Origin: Marchantia polymorpha subsp. ruderalis
Lineage: Eukaryota; Streptophyta; Marchantiopsida; Marchantiales; Marchantiaceae
Length of the DNA stretch: 64,000 bases
Assembly (NCBI GenBank): GCA_037833965.1
Contig: AP031355.1
Location: 12,797,501 to 12,861,500 of the forward strand
Direction of reading: 5' to 3'
Part shown: piece by piece, positions 42,583 through 53,974 of the stretch
Layout of the letters: each line of letters begins with the position of its first letter
Numbering within the stretch: the first letter of the stretch is position 1
The notes under the pieces: generated by a model
The model's input: only the letters and a program-made list of their open reading frames with translations
What the model was told of the DNA's origin: nothing
Database searches by the model: none
Program-made: the position numbers and the translations under genes

Positions 42583-42648
42583 TCAGCTGCTGTCAAGAAG
42601 TTGTCATTTCGAAACTTTGAGTTTAGGGATTTGATCATGAATCTTGCG
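42583..42648 (+). repeat. Partial LINE-C-type 5' UTR monomer
   Basis: Matches the tandem unit at the right edge of the window (63790-63850): GCTGTCAAGAAGTTGTCATT, then TTTGAGTTTAGGGATTTGA.CATGAATCTTGCGG. It sits at the truncated 3' end of the large antisense LINE-A. A repeated CCTACAAAT marks the joint. Confidence 0.75.
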
Positions 42649-45600
42649 GCCTACAAATCCTACAAATCCGTTCACTCCTATCAATATTCAACCAACGTCC
42701 TTCCTCAATTCCAAGCCTATGAGATCCTGTTCTATGCCTGGCAATAATATGACGTAAAGATGTAGCAATCTCTGCAACAAGGTACCCTTGCTCACAATAA
42801 ATAAGCATAGGATTCACATGAAGTTGATAAAACTGCATTTTAGTGCCTCCTCTCCTCCAAATGATGTGGAGAAACTCCTCCTTAATACGCTCGCGAAGGG
42901 CCATAGGTTGCAGATCCCAATCCAATTCCGTCACATTCCACCTGAAAGACCAAGTTATCACATCTGCAAACCATCCCTTGGAACGTGTGGCACGCAAAGC
43001 ATGAAGAGGAAGTCGAGAAGCATCAAGAGATCTCACCCTTCTAATATAAGTGATGGTCAAGTAGAGAGCTTCAGCCTCAAGAGGTAGACAACCGGTTTCC
43101 GCAAGAAGAATAGCATAAGGAGTTTGGTTCCTTACACCTAACTCTTCTTGTAAGAAGATCTTTTGCACCCTCTCCACACGCTCCCAACTTGTCTTCTTAC
43201 TGCCAGGACCCCACACTTGTGTCCCATATAGAACCACCGGCAACACTAAACTCCTAAATAAAAATTTCCTAAGACTCCAAGATACTAGATGAGCTCTTCT
43301 ACATCGATTTAACAATGAATATAGAGCTTTGTAACCAGCTTCTACTCTCTTTTGTACACAAAGTGCCCAACTATAATTCTGAGAAAAATCAATGCCTAAA
43401 TATTTGTAACTCTTCACTTGTTCCAATTCTAGTCCCTTGTAAAAGAGAGAGAACTTGGATCTAGTGCCCACAAGAATGATCTTTGATTTTTCCAGATTGA
43501 CCTCCATCTGATTTCGAGTACAAAAGCTAGCCAAAGTATCAAGGTGTTTCTGTAAACTAATTGCATCACGTGCTAGTAATATGATATCATCTGCATACAA
43601 AAGAGCTTTGATCACAAAGTCTCCAAGTTTGACTCCTTCACTCTCACAATCATCCAACCACCTTTCTATATCATCTATGAATATTCCGAATAGAGTAGGA
43701 GAGAGAGGACAACCTTGAATAACTCCAATGGTGCTCGAGATCTCTTGAGGCTGAGAGGCATCAATCTTAGCTCGAACTGAAGTGTATAAAGTGGCCACAG
43801 CTCCGAGTAGATTAGCCGGTACTCCAATGTCTTGTAGTCTTTCCCATAAAAGCTTTCGAGGAACAGTATCAAAAGCTTTCTTCAAATCGATGAAGGCACA
43901 AAATAAAGCTTTCCCATTGCCCTTGGATTTCTCCCATAAAACACGTAAGGCCAAAATATGGTCAATAGTGTTGTATGTAGGACGAAAACCGGCTTGGGCC
44001 TTTGCTCTCTTCTGAAAATCCTCTGTCCATGTGCTCAACTTCGATTCTACCAACTTCCCAAACAACTTGGCAAAAACACTACCAACCATGATGGTGCGAT
44101 AGTTTGTCATCACGTCCTTCCTTCCTGATTTATGAATAGGAACAATCTTCCGCATGGACCAAGTTGATGGAAAACCATGAACCATAGCATCTTCCAAAAG
44201 CTTAGTGAGAACCGGTCCAATACAATCTCCTCCCCACTTGATAAGTTCAATGGACAAGCCATCTAAATCCTCACATTTGCCATTTGCTAATTTTCGGAGA
44301 ATAGTCATCACCTCTCCTTCCGAAAATAATCCAGGTGTTGCTTCGCAATATGGCATAGATGTGGCTTCTGGAAAGAAATAGAGCTTTTTGGCAAAAGCTA
44401 CCAAAGACTCGGAATCAAGAGAAGGTTTTGACGATGGTGTAGCTAATCGTCTCCAAAAGGACTTGGGATCCTTCATCAGGTCCTTTGTCAAGGATTCTTG
44501 CTTTCGTTTTAAGAAAGCTCGTTTCTTAGACTTCACCAAGTCTTTGTATATCCTTGTCAAAAGAAGCCGACTTTGAATATCCAAAGACCGATCAACAGAC
44601 CTTGCCCTTGCTAGCTTGCATTCGGAGTCAAACCATCCATTGCAAGGTAGCCCCTTAGCAATCCTAGTACTATGCCTCAAAAAGAACTTCGATGCAGAAG
44701 TTTTGAGCAATTCTATGAGCTGTAAACTAGCGGTATGCGAATCTGGACTCCATATGGTGTGAGTCAAAAGATCTTGTAGATGACCTGCATAAAGGTCTCT
44801 TTTACAAGGATCTAAGCGAAACTTGGGAGAGGCTAAAAGAGATTGGCAAGGTGAAGTAGAGATTGATTTTGACATTGAAAGTGTGAACAAAAGAGGTGCA
44901 TGATCTGATTCAGGTTGAGGATCCAAAACATCAAAATTGGAGATCAGAGAGGTACTAACCAAGAAAGACAAGAGAAAATCTATTGTGCTAGCACCGGTAG
45001 GGGAAAAACAAGTATTAGACTGAGAGTTGGGAAAGCGAGAGGTTCCATTGAGAACCTTCAAGTTACAAGTGGCTCCAAATGTCAAAAAGTGCTCTGTCAA
45101 AGAGTTTGTGGAAGGATCAAAAGAGGTTCTAGACCACAAGCTATCGTAAATTTCTTCAAACATAGAAGAAGCCAAGGGATCACTAAATTGAGTAAATTGA
45201 GCACAACGTATACGAGCATTGAAATCTCCAGCCAGAAAGACATCCCCTTTACTTTGGAATCTAAGAACATCTTCAATAAGCCGATGGAATGGTTCACTTC
45301 GGTTGCAAAAGCGTGTTGAGTAGATACCCATGGACAATGGTGCAAAATAACAAATTGCCAAATAGCAATAAGATCCTCCAACCACCCCGAGACGTAGCCA
45401 ATGATACTGTCCACCAACATCTTGAGCTTCTAGATGTATGAGAGGTAGAAGATGAGACCTGATGAAAGTAGCAATACCTCCTTGACCCCTTCCCGCATGT
45501 TGTCTTCTCTGGTTCCATGTCGACCCCACCAAGGTAAACCCTTCCAACTTAGAAATAGTATTGCTTTCATGTTCCCAAGTCTCCACAATGTTGATGACGT

Positions 45601-45673
45601 CAGCCATCTTCCAAATCGGAGCAGCACTCACATACTTTGTTGTTGAAAGTCCTCGGATATTCCACACCAACAC
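42635..45673 (-). CDS. LINE-A ORF2 polyprotein, 3' truncated (1,012-residue frame)
   Basis: Residues counted from the GTG at 45673. The endonuclease is at about 4-260, with W4-NIRG, ETWEH at 31, GDFNAR at 149, STID at 229 and SDHAP at 256. A basic linker at 340-420 is followed by RT at about 500-780, with FIDLKKAFDT at 594, QGCPLSP at 653 and YADD at 693. The thumb/connection region runs to SERIC at about 1004, then eight junk residues. The C-terminal zinc motif is lost. There is no ATG before the first motif; the first ATG is codon 23 (MADVIN). The frame continues upstream without a stop for six codons to the ORF1 TAG, so ORF2 may depend on readthrough or reinitiation. Confidence 0.85.
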   Translation of the reverse strand: MLVWNIRGLSTTKYVSAAPIWKMADVINIVETWEHESNTISKLEGFTLVGSTWNQRRQHAGRGQGGIATFIRSHLLPLIHLEAQDVGGQYHWLRLGVVGGSYCYLAICYFAPLSMGIYSTRFCNRSEPFHRLIEDVLRFQSKGDVFLAGDFNARIRCAQFTQFSDPLASSMFEEIYDSLWSRTSFDPSTNSLTEHFLTFGATCNLKVLNGTSRFPNSQSNTCFSPTGASTIDFLLSFLVSTSLISNFDVLDPQPESDHAPLLFTLSMSKSISTSPCQSLLASPKFRLDPCKRDLYAGHLQDLLTHTIWSPDSHTASLQLIELLKTSASKFFLRHSTRIAKGLPCNGWFDSECKLARARSVDRSLDIQSRLLLTRIYKDLVKSKKRAFLKRKQESLTKDLMKDPKSFWRRLATPSSKPSLDSESLVAFAKKLYFFPEATSMPYCEATPGLFSEGEVMTILRKLANGKCEDLDGLSIELIKWGGDCIGPVLTKLLEDAMVHGFPSTWSMRKIVPIHKSGRKDVMTNYRTIMVGSVFAKLFGKLVESKLSTWTEDFQKRAKAQAGFRPTYNTIDHILALRVLWEKSKGNGKALFCAFIDLKKAFDTVPRKLLWERLQDIGVPANLLGAVATLYTSVRAKIDASQPQEISSTIGVIQGCPLSPTLFGIFIDDIERWLDDCESEGVKLGDFVIKALLYADDIILLARDAISLQKHLDTLASFCTRNQMEVNLEKSKIILVGTRSKFSLFYKGLELEQVKSYKYLGIDFSQNYSWALCVQKRVEAGYKALYSLLNRCRRAHLVSWSLRKFLFRSLVLPVVLYGTQVWGPGSKKTSWERVERVQKIFLQEELGVRNQTPYAILLAETGCLPLEAEALYLTITYIRRVRSLDASRLPLHALRATRSKGWFADVITWSFRWNVTELDWDLQPMALRERIKEEFLHIIWRRGGTKMQFYQLHVNPMLIYCEQGYLVAEIATSLRHIIARHRTGSHRLGIEEGRWLNIDRSERICRICRPQDS

Positions 45674-45691
45674 CCTTATCTTCTCGGATTG

Positions 45692-46447
45692 CTATGTTGA
45701 CGACACCCTCCTCCTCTGAGTAACGATTGCTCTCCCATCGTGTAAATAAGCAACAAAACCCGATTCTTGAGCCTCTTTTACCTTCGCAAGCTCCTTTCTC
45801 CTAACTTCCACTTGTAGAGGAGTCAGATCAGGATCCAACCATATTCTACGTCCCTTTAACATAGCCTTATTAGCCAAGGCAACATCACGTTGAGTTTGAT
45901 TGACAAACTTCACTATAATACCACGAGGTTGAGCTCCCTTGTTTCCAATACGAAAAGCTTGAGCCAATTCCGCATTTGACACCTGAAGTGTTTCATCCAA
46001 AAACTTGGTGACAACACTCTTGACATCTTCATTCTCTATTTCAGGTAAACCTGAAATTCTCACATTCTTCCTACGTGCAAGCTGGTTGGACTTTTCAATC
46101 TCTTGTTCTTGACAAAAAGAGATTTGAGCAGCCTTTGTAGCTTCAGCGTAGGATTTGATCTTCAAATCTAAGCTTTCGACCACCTCATGCAATCTAGGAC
46201 TATCCGCACTTGTCATCTGAGAGCATACCTTCCCTTGGATGTCATCCACAGATTTAGATACATCCCACATCACACCCACACTATCCTTGAACACCTTCTC
46301 CACGTTCTTCTGTGATCCCTTCAACTCTCGAATTTGATTATGTGCGAGAGTTAAAGCAGCCTGTTGCATCTTGAATTCATGTCGAAGTTCCTTCAATTCT
46401 TCGAAAATTGTTTGCAGAAGCTGAAAAATATCGTCTTGAGAAGCCAT
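45692..46447 (-). CDS. LINE-A ORF1 protein (coiled coil, RNA-binding)
   Basis: 251 residues, ATG at 46445-46447. Residues 1-75 and 85-120 are heptad-rich (LLQTIFEELKELRHEF). A RRM-like core lies at about 125-200 (RRKNVRISGLPE, AFRIGNKG, RGIIVKF) and the C-terminal domain at about 201-247 (RRIWLDPDLTPLQVEVRRKEL, then HDGRAIVTQRRR). This layout is that of L1-type ORF1 proteins, which coat element RNA. No zinc knuckle is seen. Stop TAG followed by CAATCC, with ORF2 in frame. It is the intact counterpart of the broken ORF1 at 14580-15335. Confidence 0.87.
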   Translation of the reverse strand: MASQDDIFQLLQTIFEELKELRHEFKMQQAALTLAHNQIRELKGSQKNVEKVFKDSVGVMWDVSKSVDDIQGKVCSQMTSADSPRLHEVVESLDLKIKSYAEATKAAQISFCQEQEIEKSNQLARRKNVRISGLPEIENEDVKSVVTKFLDETLQVSNAELAQAFRIGNKGAQPRGIIVKFVNQTQRDVALANKAMLKGRRIWLDPDLTPLQVEVRRKELAKVKEAQESGFVAYLHDGRAIVTQRRRVSST

Positions 46448-47400
46448 GTCGTATCAACCGAAACACTCTAAATTCTAGGTCGAAACACCAAAAAATATCG
46501 TAACTTCTCACTCAAGCGTCCATGCACCTTCAAACTTGATGAGCTTCTGCCGAATATCAATCTCCAAGTCCTCAAAAATTTTCAGCCTCAGATCATGCTT
46601 TGTCAAAAAGAAAAAAAAATAAAAATGTCTGAACATTTTTGTGACCACCTTAGCACTCGAGATAAAAAGTCGAAACTCAAAATGGTCTGTAACTTCTTAC
46701 TCAAGCGTCCGTTCACCTTCAAACTTTTTATGCTACTGCCAAATATTGATCTCCAAGTCCCCAAAAATTTTCAGCCTCAGGTCATGCTTCGTCAAAAAGA
46801 TAAAAATGTCTCAACATTTTTGAGACCACCAGAACACTCGAAACAAAAAGTCGAAACTCCAAATGGGCTGTAACTTCTGACTCAAGCGTCCGTTCACCTT
46901 CAAACTTTTTATGCTACTGCCAAATATTGATCTCCAAGTCCCAAAAAATTTTCAGCCTCAGATCATGCTTCGTCAAAAAGATAAAAATGTCTGAACATTT
47001 TTGTGACCACCGGAACACTTGAAACAAAAAGTCGAAACTCCAAATCGGCTGTAACTTCTGACTCAAGTGTCCGTTAACCTTCAAACTTTTTATGCTACTG
47101 CCAAATATTGATCTTCAAGTCCCCAAAAATTTTCAGACTCAGATCATGCTTCGTCAAAAAGATAAAAATGTCTGAACATTTTTGTAACCACCGGAACACT
47201 CGAAACAAAAAGTTGAAACTCCAAATGGGCTGTTACTTCTGAATCAAGCGTCCGTTCACCTTCAAACTTTTTATGCTACTGCCGAATATTATTCTCCAAG
47301 TCTCAAAAAAATTTCAGTTTCAGATCATACCTCGCCAAAAAGATAAAAATGTCTGAACATTTTTGTGCCCACGTGAAACACTCCCAATTGACACTCTTCG
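46448..47400 (-). repeat. LINE-A 5' UTR, type I 181-bp monomers (~5 units)
   Basis: The ATAAAAATGTCTGAACATTTTTG marker recurs at about 46619, 46800, 46981, 47162 and 47343, exactly 181 bases apart. The unit nearest ORF1 is more diverged and changes into the ORF1 leader. At 47345-47420 type I changes into type II through an ACACTCTTCGCTGAAG sequence, as at 37550 on the other strand. Confidence 0.85.
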
Positions 47401-50024
47401 CTGAAGAAATTCGTGAACTTCGGGGTCCCAACTCCAAAATGCGTGAAATTTTGCAGGCTGGAGCGCGCTACCCAACTCCATGCCCCTGCAAATTTTCAGC
47501 TTCCGTGGACACTCAGATGCGAATAAACGATCTCTACAAGAAACGATCTCGACCCCAACACTCGAAAACTCCAACTCGAAACTTGAGAAATCCGTCAACT
47601 TCGGCGTCCCAACTCTAAAATGCGTGAAATTTTGCAGGCTGGAGCGCGCTACCCAATTCCACGCCCCTGCAAATTTTCAGCTTCCGTGGACACTCAGACG
47701 CGAAGAAACGATCTCTGCAAGAAACGATCTCGACCCCAACACTCGAAAACTCCAACTCGAAACTTGAGAAATCCGTCAACTTCGGCGTCCCAACTCCAAA
47801 ATGCGTGAAATTTTGCAGGCTGGAGCGCGCTACCCAACTTCACGTCCCCGCAAATTTTCAGCTTCCGTGGACACTCAGACGCGAAGAAACGATCTCTGCA
47901 AGAAACGATCTCGACCCCAACACTCGAAAACTCCAACTCGAAACTTGAGAAATCCGTCAACTTCGGCGTCCCAACTCCAAAATGCGTGAAATTTTGCAGG
48001 CTGGAGCGCGCTACCTAGCTCCATGCCCTTGCAAATGTTCAGCTTCCGTGGACACTCAGATGCGAAGAAACGATCTCTGCAAGAAACGATCTCGACCCCA
48101 ACACTCGAAAACTCCAACTCGAAACTTGAGAAATCCGTCAACTTCGGCGTCCCAACTCTAAAATGCGTGAAATTTTGCAGGCTGGAGCGCGCTACCCAAT
48201 TCCACGCCCCTGCAAATTTTCAGCTTCCGTGGACACTCAGACGCGAAGAAACGATCTCTGCAAGAAACGATCTCGACCCCAACACTCGAAAACTCCAACT
48301 CGAAACTTGAGAAATCCGTCAACTTCGGCGTCCCAACTCCAAAATGCGTGAAATTTTGCAGGCTGGAGCGCGCTACCCAACTTCCCGCCCCTGCAAATTT
48401 TCAGCTTCCGTGGACACTCAGACGCGAAGAAACGATCTCTGCAAGTAACGATCTCGACCCCAACACTCGAAAACTCCAACTCGAAACTTGAGAAATCCGT
48501 CAACTTCGGCGTTCCAGCTCTAAAATGCGTGAAATTTTGCAGGCTGGAGCGCACTACCCAACTTCACGCCCCTGCAAATTTTCAGCTTCCGTGGACACTC
48601 AGATGCGAAGAAACGATCTCTGCAAGAAACGATCTCGACCCCAACACTCGAAAACTCCAACTCGAAACTTGAGAAATCCGTCAACTTCGGCGTCCCAACT
48701 CCAAAATGCGTGAAATTTTGCAGGCTGGAGCGCGCTACCCAACTCCACGCCCCTGCAAATGTTCAGCTTCCGTGGACACTCAGACGCGAAGAAACAATCT
48801 CTGCAAGAAACGATCTCGACCCCAACACTCGAAAACTCCAACTCGAAACTTGAGAAATCCGTCAACTTCGGCGTCCCAACTCCAAAATGCGTGAAATTTT
48901 GCAGGCTGGAGCGCGCTACCCAACTTCACGCCCCTGCAAATTTTCAGCTTCCGTGGACACTCAGACGCGAAGAAACGATCTCTGCTAGAAACGATCTCGA
49001 CCCCAACACTCGAAAACTCCAACTCGAAACTTGAGAAATCCGTCAACTTCGGCGTCCCAACTCCAAAATGCGTGAAATTTTGCAGGCTGGAGCGCGCTAC
49101 CCAACTCCATGCCCCTGCAAATGTTCAGCTTCCGTGGACACTCAGACGCGAAGAAACGATCTCTGCAAGAAACGATCTCGACCCCAACACTCGAAAACTC
49201 CAACTCGAAACTTGAGAAATCCGTCAACTTCGGCGTCCCAACTCCAAAATGCGTAAAATTTTGCAGGCTGGAGCGCGCTACCCAACTCCACGCCCCTGCA
49301 AATGTTCAGCTTCCGTGGACACTCAGACGCGAAGAAACAATCTCTGCAAGAAACGATCTCGACCCCAACACTCGAAAACTCCAACTCGAAACTTGAGAAA
49401 TCCGTCAACTTCGGCGTCCCAACTCCAAAATGCGTGAAATTTTGCAAGCTGGAGCGCGCTACCCAACTCCACGCCCCTGCAAATGTTCAGCTTCCGTGGA
49501 CACTCAGACGCGAAGAAACGATCTCTGCAAGAAACGATCTCGACCCCAACACTCGAAAACTCCAACTCGAAACTTGAGAAATCCGTCAACTTCGGCGTCC
49601 CAACTCCAAAATGCGTGAAATTTTGCAGGCTGGAGCGCGCTACCCAACTCCATGCCCCTGCAAATGTTCAGCTTCCATGGACACTCAGACGCGAAGAAAC
49701 GATCTCTGCAAGAAACGATCTCGACCCCAACACTCGAAAACTCCAACTCGAAACTTGAGAAATCCGTCAACTTCGGCGTCTCAATTCCAAAATGCGTGAA
49801 ATTTTGCAGGCTGGAGCGCGCTACCCAACTCCACGCCCTTGCAAATGTTCAGCTTCCGTGGACACTCAGACGCGAAGAAACGATCTCTGCAAGAAACGAT
49901 CTCGACCCCAACACTCGAAAACTCCAACTCGAAACTTGAGAAATCCGTCAACTTCGGCGTCTCAATTCCAAAATGCGTGAAATTTTGCAGGCTGGAGCGC
50001 GCTACCCAACTCCACGCCCCTGCA
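47401..50024 (-). repeat. LINE-A 5' UTR, type II 181-bp tandem array (~15 units)
   Basis: The AAATGCGTGAAATTTTGCAGG marker recurs every 181 bases from about 47439 to 49973. Homologous to 15.66-18.98 kb but with about four fewer units. The last unit joins the LINE-B monomer at the same base as in the first locus (CCCCTGCAAGCAGAACGCC). Confidence 0.85.
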
Positions 50025-50731
50025 AGCAGAACGCCATTCGGAGCGAGAAGTTGACGTGTCTTGGAGGTCTTAGCTTTTTGAGAGGGGAGGGCCGAATCTT
50101 GCAGGGGCCGTTACTTTGGGCTTGAGTGTGAACGGGGGCTGAAATTTTGTGGCGTTGTGACGTTGGGTAGAGCGCTCAAGCGTGTCAATTTTCAGGTCGA
50201 ACGGAGTTTCAGAGTCACAGTGCGTCCAATTTTGAGTTTCGAGCTTTGAGTTTCAAGATTTGAGGACAAGAGATTCTTACGGGAGCTGTATCTTCTACGT
50301 TCGGAGTGATCTGGAGCTGACATTTGCTGGAACGCTGGAGTAGGGCAGGGCGCATCAGCCTGCAAAATTTCAAGCAGAACGCCATTTGGAGCGAGAAGTT
50401 GACGTGTCTTGGAGGTCTTAGCTTTTTGAGAGGGGAGGGCTGAATCTTGCTGGGGCCGTAACTTTGGGCTTGAGTGTGAACGGGGGCTGAAATTTTGTGG
50501 CGTTGTGACGTTGGGTAGAGCGCTCAAGCGTGTCAATTTTCAGGTTGAACGGAGTTTCAGAGTCACAGTGCGTCCAATTTTGAGTTTCGAGCTTTGAGTT
50601 TCAAGATTTGAGGGCAAGAGATTCTTACGGGAGCTGTATCTTCTACGTTCGGAGTGATCTGGAGCTGAAATTTGGTGGAACGCTGGAGTAGGGCAGGGCG
50701 CATCAGCCTGCAAAATTTCAAGCAGAACGCC
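50025..50731 (+). repeat. LINE-B 5' UTR, 348-bp monomers (two units)
   Basis: Same monomers and same boundaries as at 18977-20379, but two units fewer: the distance from array start to ORF1 is shorter by exactly 696 bases. One unit differs at ACATTTGCTGG for AAATTTGGTGG. Confidence 0.85.
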
Positions 50732-51469
50732 ATGGCGTCTCAAGACAATTTCATACTGAATCTGTTGCAAACGGTTTTGGAAGAGTTGAAAGTACTACGT
50801 GCCGAGTTCAAGGTACAGAGCTCTACTTTAATTGCAGCTCAATATGAAATTAGAGAGTTGAAGCTCTCTCAAAAGAGTTTCGAGAAGATTATGGTTGATA
50901 TTTCAGAACACGTAGAGGATATCCAGGAGAAAGTTGGTTCTCAAGCTTCCACTGCTGCTACTCCTAGATTGCATGAAGTGGTTGAAAGTCTAGAGGTGAA
51001 GATGAAATCTTATGCAGAAGCCACTAAATCTGCTCATATCTCTTTCTGTCAAGAGCAAGAGATTGAAAAGACTAATCAATTTGCTCGTAGAAAGAATGTG
51101 AGAATTTCTGGTCTACCTGAATCTGAGAAGGAAGAGGTGAAGAGTGTTGTCACCAAGTTTTTAGCTGAAACACTTGATGTTCCTAATGCGGATGTGGCTC
51201 AAGCTTTTCGCATTGGAACCATAGGAACTCAACCTCGAGCCATCATAGTTAAGTTCAATGACCAAACTCAACGTGATACAGCTTTAGCCAACAAAGCTGT
51301 ACTCAAAGGACGTAGGATTTGGTTAGATCCCGATCTCACACCTCTACAAGTAGAGGCAAGGAGAAAGGAGCTTGCAAAAGTCAAAGAAGCTCAAGATGCT
51401 GGATTTTTTGCTTATCTTCGTGATGGACAAGCAATTGTCACTCAAAGGAAGAGACAATCATCCACATAG
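50732..51469 (+). CDS. LINE-B ORF1 protein
   Basis: 245 residues, nearly identical to the product of 20380-21117; one visible difference is S for F in AHISFCQEQE, agreeing with LINE-A and LINE-C. The ATG again abuts the monomer array directly. N-terminal coiled coil, RRM-like core, C-terminal domain. TAG stop followed by CAATCC and an open frame into ORF2. Confidence 0.85.
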   Translation: MASQDNFILNLLQTVLEELKVLRAEFKVQSSTLIAAQYEIRELKLSQKSFEKIMVDISEHVEDIQEKVGSQASTAATPRLHEVVESLEVKMKSYAEATKSAHISFCQEQEIEKTNQFARRKNVRISGLPESEKEEVKSVVTKFLAETLDVPNADVAQAFRIGTIGTQPRAIIVKFNDQTQRDTALANKAVLKGRRIWLDPDLTPLQVEARRKELAKVKEAQDAGFFAYLRDGQAIVTQRKRQSST

Positions 51470-53041
51470 CAATCCAAGAGCTTGAGGGTGTTAATGTGGA
51501 ATATTAGAGGTCTTTCTACAACCAAGTATGTGAGTGCTAATCCGATTTGGAAGATGGCGGACATCATCAACATTGTGGAGACGTGGGAACATGAGAGCAA
51601 CACTATTGGAGAGATACCAGGGTTTACTTTGGTGGGATCCACTTGGAATCAGAGAAGTCAACGAGCTGGAAGAGGCTATGGCGGTATTGCTACTTTCATC
51701 AGATCTCAATTTCTACCTTTGATACATTTAGAAGGTCAGGATATTGGAGGTCAATATCATTGGCTTCGTCTTGGTTTGGTTGGAGGATCTTATAGTTATT
51801 TGGCTGTTTGTTACTTTGCACCATTGTCCATGCCTATCTACTCCACACGCACTTGCAATCGGAGTCAACCATTCCATCGACTTATAGGAGATGTTCTCAA
51901 TTATCAGAGCAAAGGTGAAGTTTTTCTGGTTGGAGATTTCAATGCTCGAATAGGTTGTGCACAATTTACTCAAGTTGGTGATCTCTTGAGTTCTCCCTCC
52001 TTTGAAGAACTTGAAGATAGTATGTGGTGTAGAAAGTCTTCTGATATTTGTACAAATCCTTTGACAGAACACTTTCTAACCTTTGGAGCCACATGTAATT
52101 TGAAAGTTCTCAACGGTATCTCTCTCTTTCCCAACTCCCTTTCCAACACGTGCTTTTCTCCTACAGGTGTTAGCACCATTGATTATCTTCTATCTTCAGC
52201 CACTCATAGCTCTTTTATTTCGAAATTTGATATTCTAGAACCTCAGCCAGAGTCAGATCATGCACCTCTCTTATTTACTCTCTTGTTATCAAAAACAATC
52301 CCTCTCTCTCCATGCCATTCTGTTTTAGCTTCTCCCAAGTTTCGTTTAGATCCTAGTAAGAAAGAGTTGTACATGTTACATTTTCAAAACCTTTTGACTC
52401 ACACTTCATGGAGCCTTGATCCACATACAGCGAGTGGGCAATTAATAGAGTTGCTCAAAGACACTGCTTCTAAGTTCTTTTTGCGGCACAAGGATCGAAG
52501 AGCTAGGGGGCTTCCTTGCAATGGATGGTTTGACTTGGATTGTAAGCAAGCGAGGATGAGATCAGTTGACAAGTCTTTGGATTTCCAAAGTCGGCTTACC
52601 TTGACAAGGCTTTACAAAGACTTGGTGAAGTCTAAAAAAAGAGCTTTTTTGAGGACGAAGCAGGAATCCTTGACAAAGGAGTTGATGGAGAATCCCAAAT
52701 CCTTTTGGAGACGGTTAGCTGTAAGGTCTTCAAAACCTACTCTTGATCCCAAGAGTTTGATTGACTTTGCTGAAAAGCTTTATTTCTTTCCCAACGCTGC
52801 ATCAATGCCTTGTTGTGAAGGAACATCAGGCTTATTTTCTGAATCAGAGGTGATGACTCAAGTTAGAAAATTAGCAAATGGTAAATCGGAGGATTTGGAT
52901 GGTCTCTCTATTGAACTTTTGAAGTGGGGAGGAGATCTTATTGGACCGAGACTCACCAAAGCGTTAGAGAATGCAGCTATGTATGGTTTTCCTTCAGCTT
53001 GGTCATTACGGAAGATTGTGCCTATTCACAAGTCAGGAAGG

Positions 53042-53974
53042 TAATGGTAATGGTAATGGTAAATAGATCAAGCCCGTGGGACCCAAAGGGTCAAAAGGCT
53101 AAAAAACACAATACAAACAATTCAACCCCAAACTAGGAGAGAACCAAAAGAACCCCCTAGCTAGTGCCCAAAGCACTAGAACGGTAACTAATAATATCTC
53201 TAATGTAACAACCTAAATCATAAGGCTCGAGTTGAAGCAGAGAAAAGAAATTCTCGACATCAACTTTATGCGCCCCTCGAATCTCTACATACCTAGAACA
53301 AGTAAGAAATACATGCTCTTCATCCTCAACTTTTCTTCCATCACATAGCCTACAAATACGTTCACTCCTATCAATGTTCAACCAACGCCCTTCTTCAATC
53401 CCAAGACTATGAGATCCAGTTCTATGTCTAGCAATAATATGACGTAAAGAAGTAGATATCCCTGCAAGTAAGTATCCTTGCTCACAATAAACAAGCATAG
53501 GATTCACATGAAGTTGATAAAACTGCATCTTGGTGCCTCGTGTGCTCCACATAATGCTGAGAAATTCCTCCCTAATACGCTCGCGTAGGGCAATAGGTTG
53601 CAAATTCCAATCAAGTTCCGTCACATTCCACCTCAAAGACCAAGTCACCACATCTGCAAACCAACCCTTGGGACGTGTGGCATGCATAGCTTCAAGAGGA
53701 AGTCGAGAAGCATCAAGAGATCTCACTCTTTTGACGTAAGATAGTCAAAAAGAGAGCTTCAGCCTCAAGAGGTAGACAACCTGTTTCCGCAAGAAGAATG
53801 GCATAAGAAGTTTGGGTCCTCACACCCAATTCTTCTTGTAAGAAGATCTTTTGCACCCTCTCCAAACGCTGCCAATCTGTCTTCTTACAACCAGGACCCC
53901 ACACTTGTGTTCCATATAAGATAACGGGAAACACTAAGCTCCTGAATAAGAATTTCCTAAGACTCCAAGACACT
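53042..53974 (-). mobile_element. LINE-D insertion with 7-bp target duplication
   Basis: 933 bases antisense to LINE-B. AGGAAGG occurs at both edges (53035-53041 and 53975-53981) and once at the empty site in the first locus, so this is a clean target-site duplication. The tail has three TAATGG hexamers and one TAAATAG unit, like the LINE-D copy at 10466-11238. The ORF2 remnant runs on the minus strand from VSWSLRKF to GTS (53157) with a 2-base deletion near 53732 that shifts the frame. Confidence 0.9.

Larger units (their letters stand above)
42649..50024 (-). mobile_element. LINE-A copy 11, antisense, nearly complete
   Basis: On the minus strand: type II array (50024 to about 47400), type I array (to 46448), ORF1 (46447-45692) and ORF2 (45673 to about 42649). 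Only the last ~64 ORF2 residues and the 3' UTR are missing. It is the best LINE-A in the window for the 5' half, and head to head with LINE-B as in the first locus. Confidence 0.88.

Noticed and set aside
47401-50024. CRISPR array
   Set aside because: The 181-bp units are contiguous near-identical repeats with no unique spacers, in a eukaryotic LINE context.
15340-50024. One large inverted repeat or DNA transposon with terminal inverted repeats (181-bp arrays in both orientations)
   Set aside because: The plus array (35.2-38.0) and minus arrays each sit at a LINE-A 5' end in the proper orientation, so the inversion follows from element orientation. No transposase is present.
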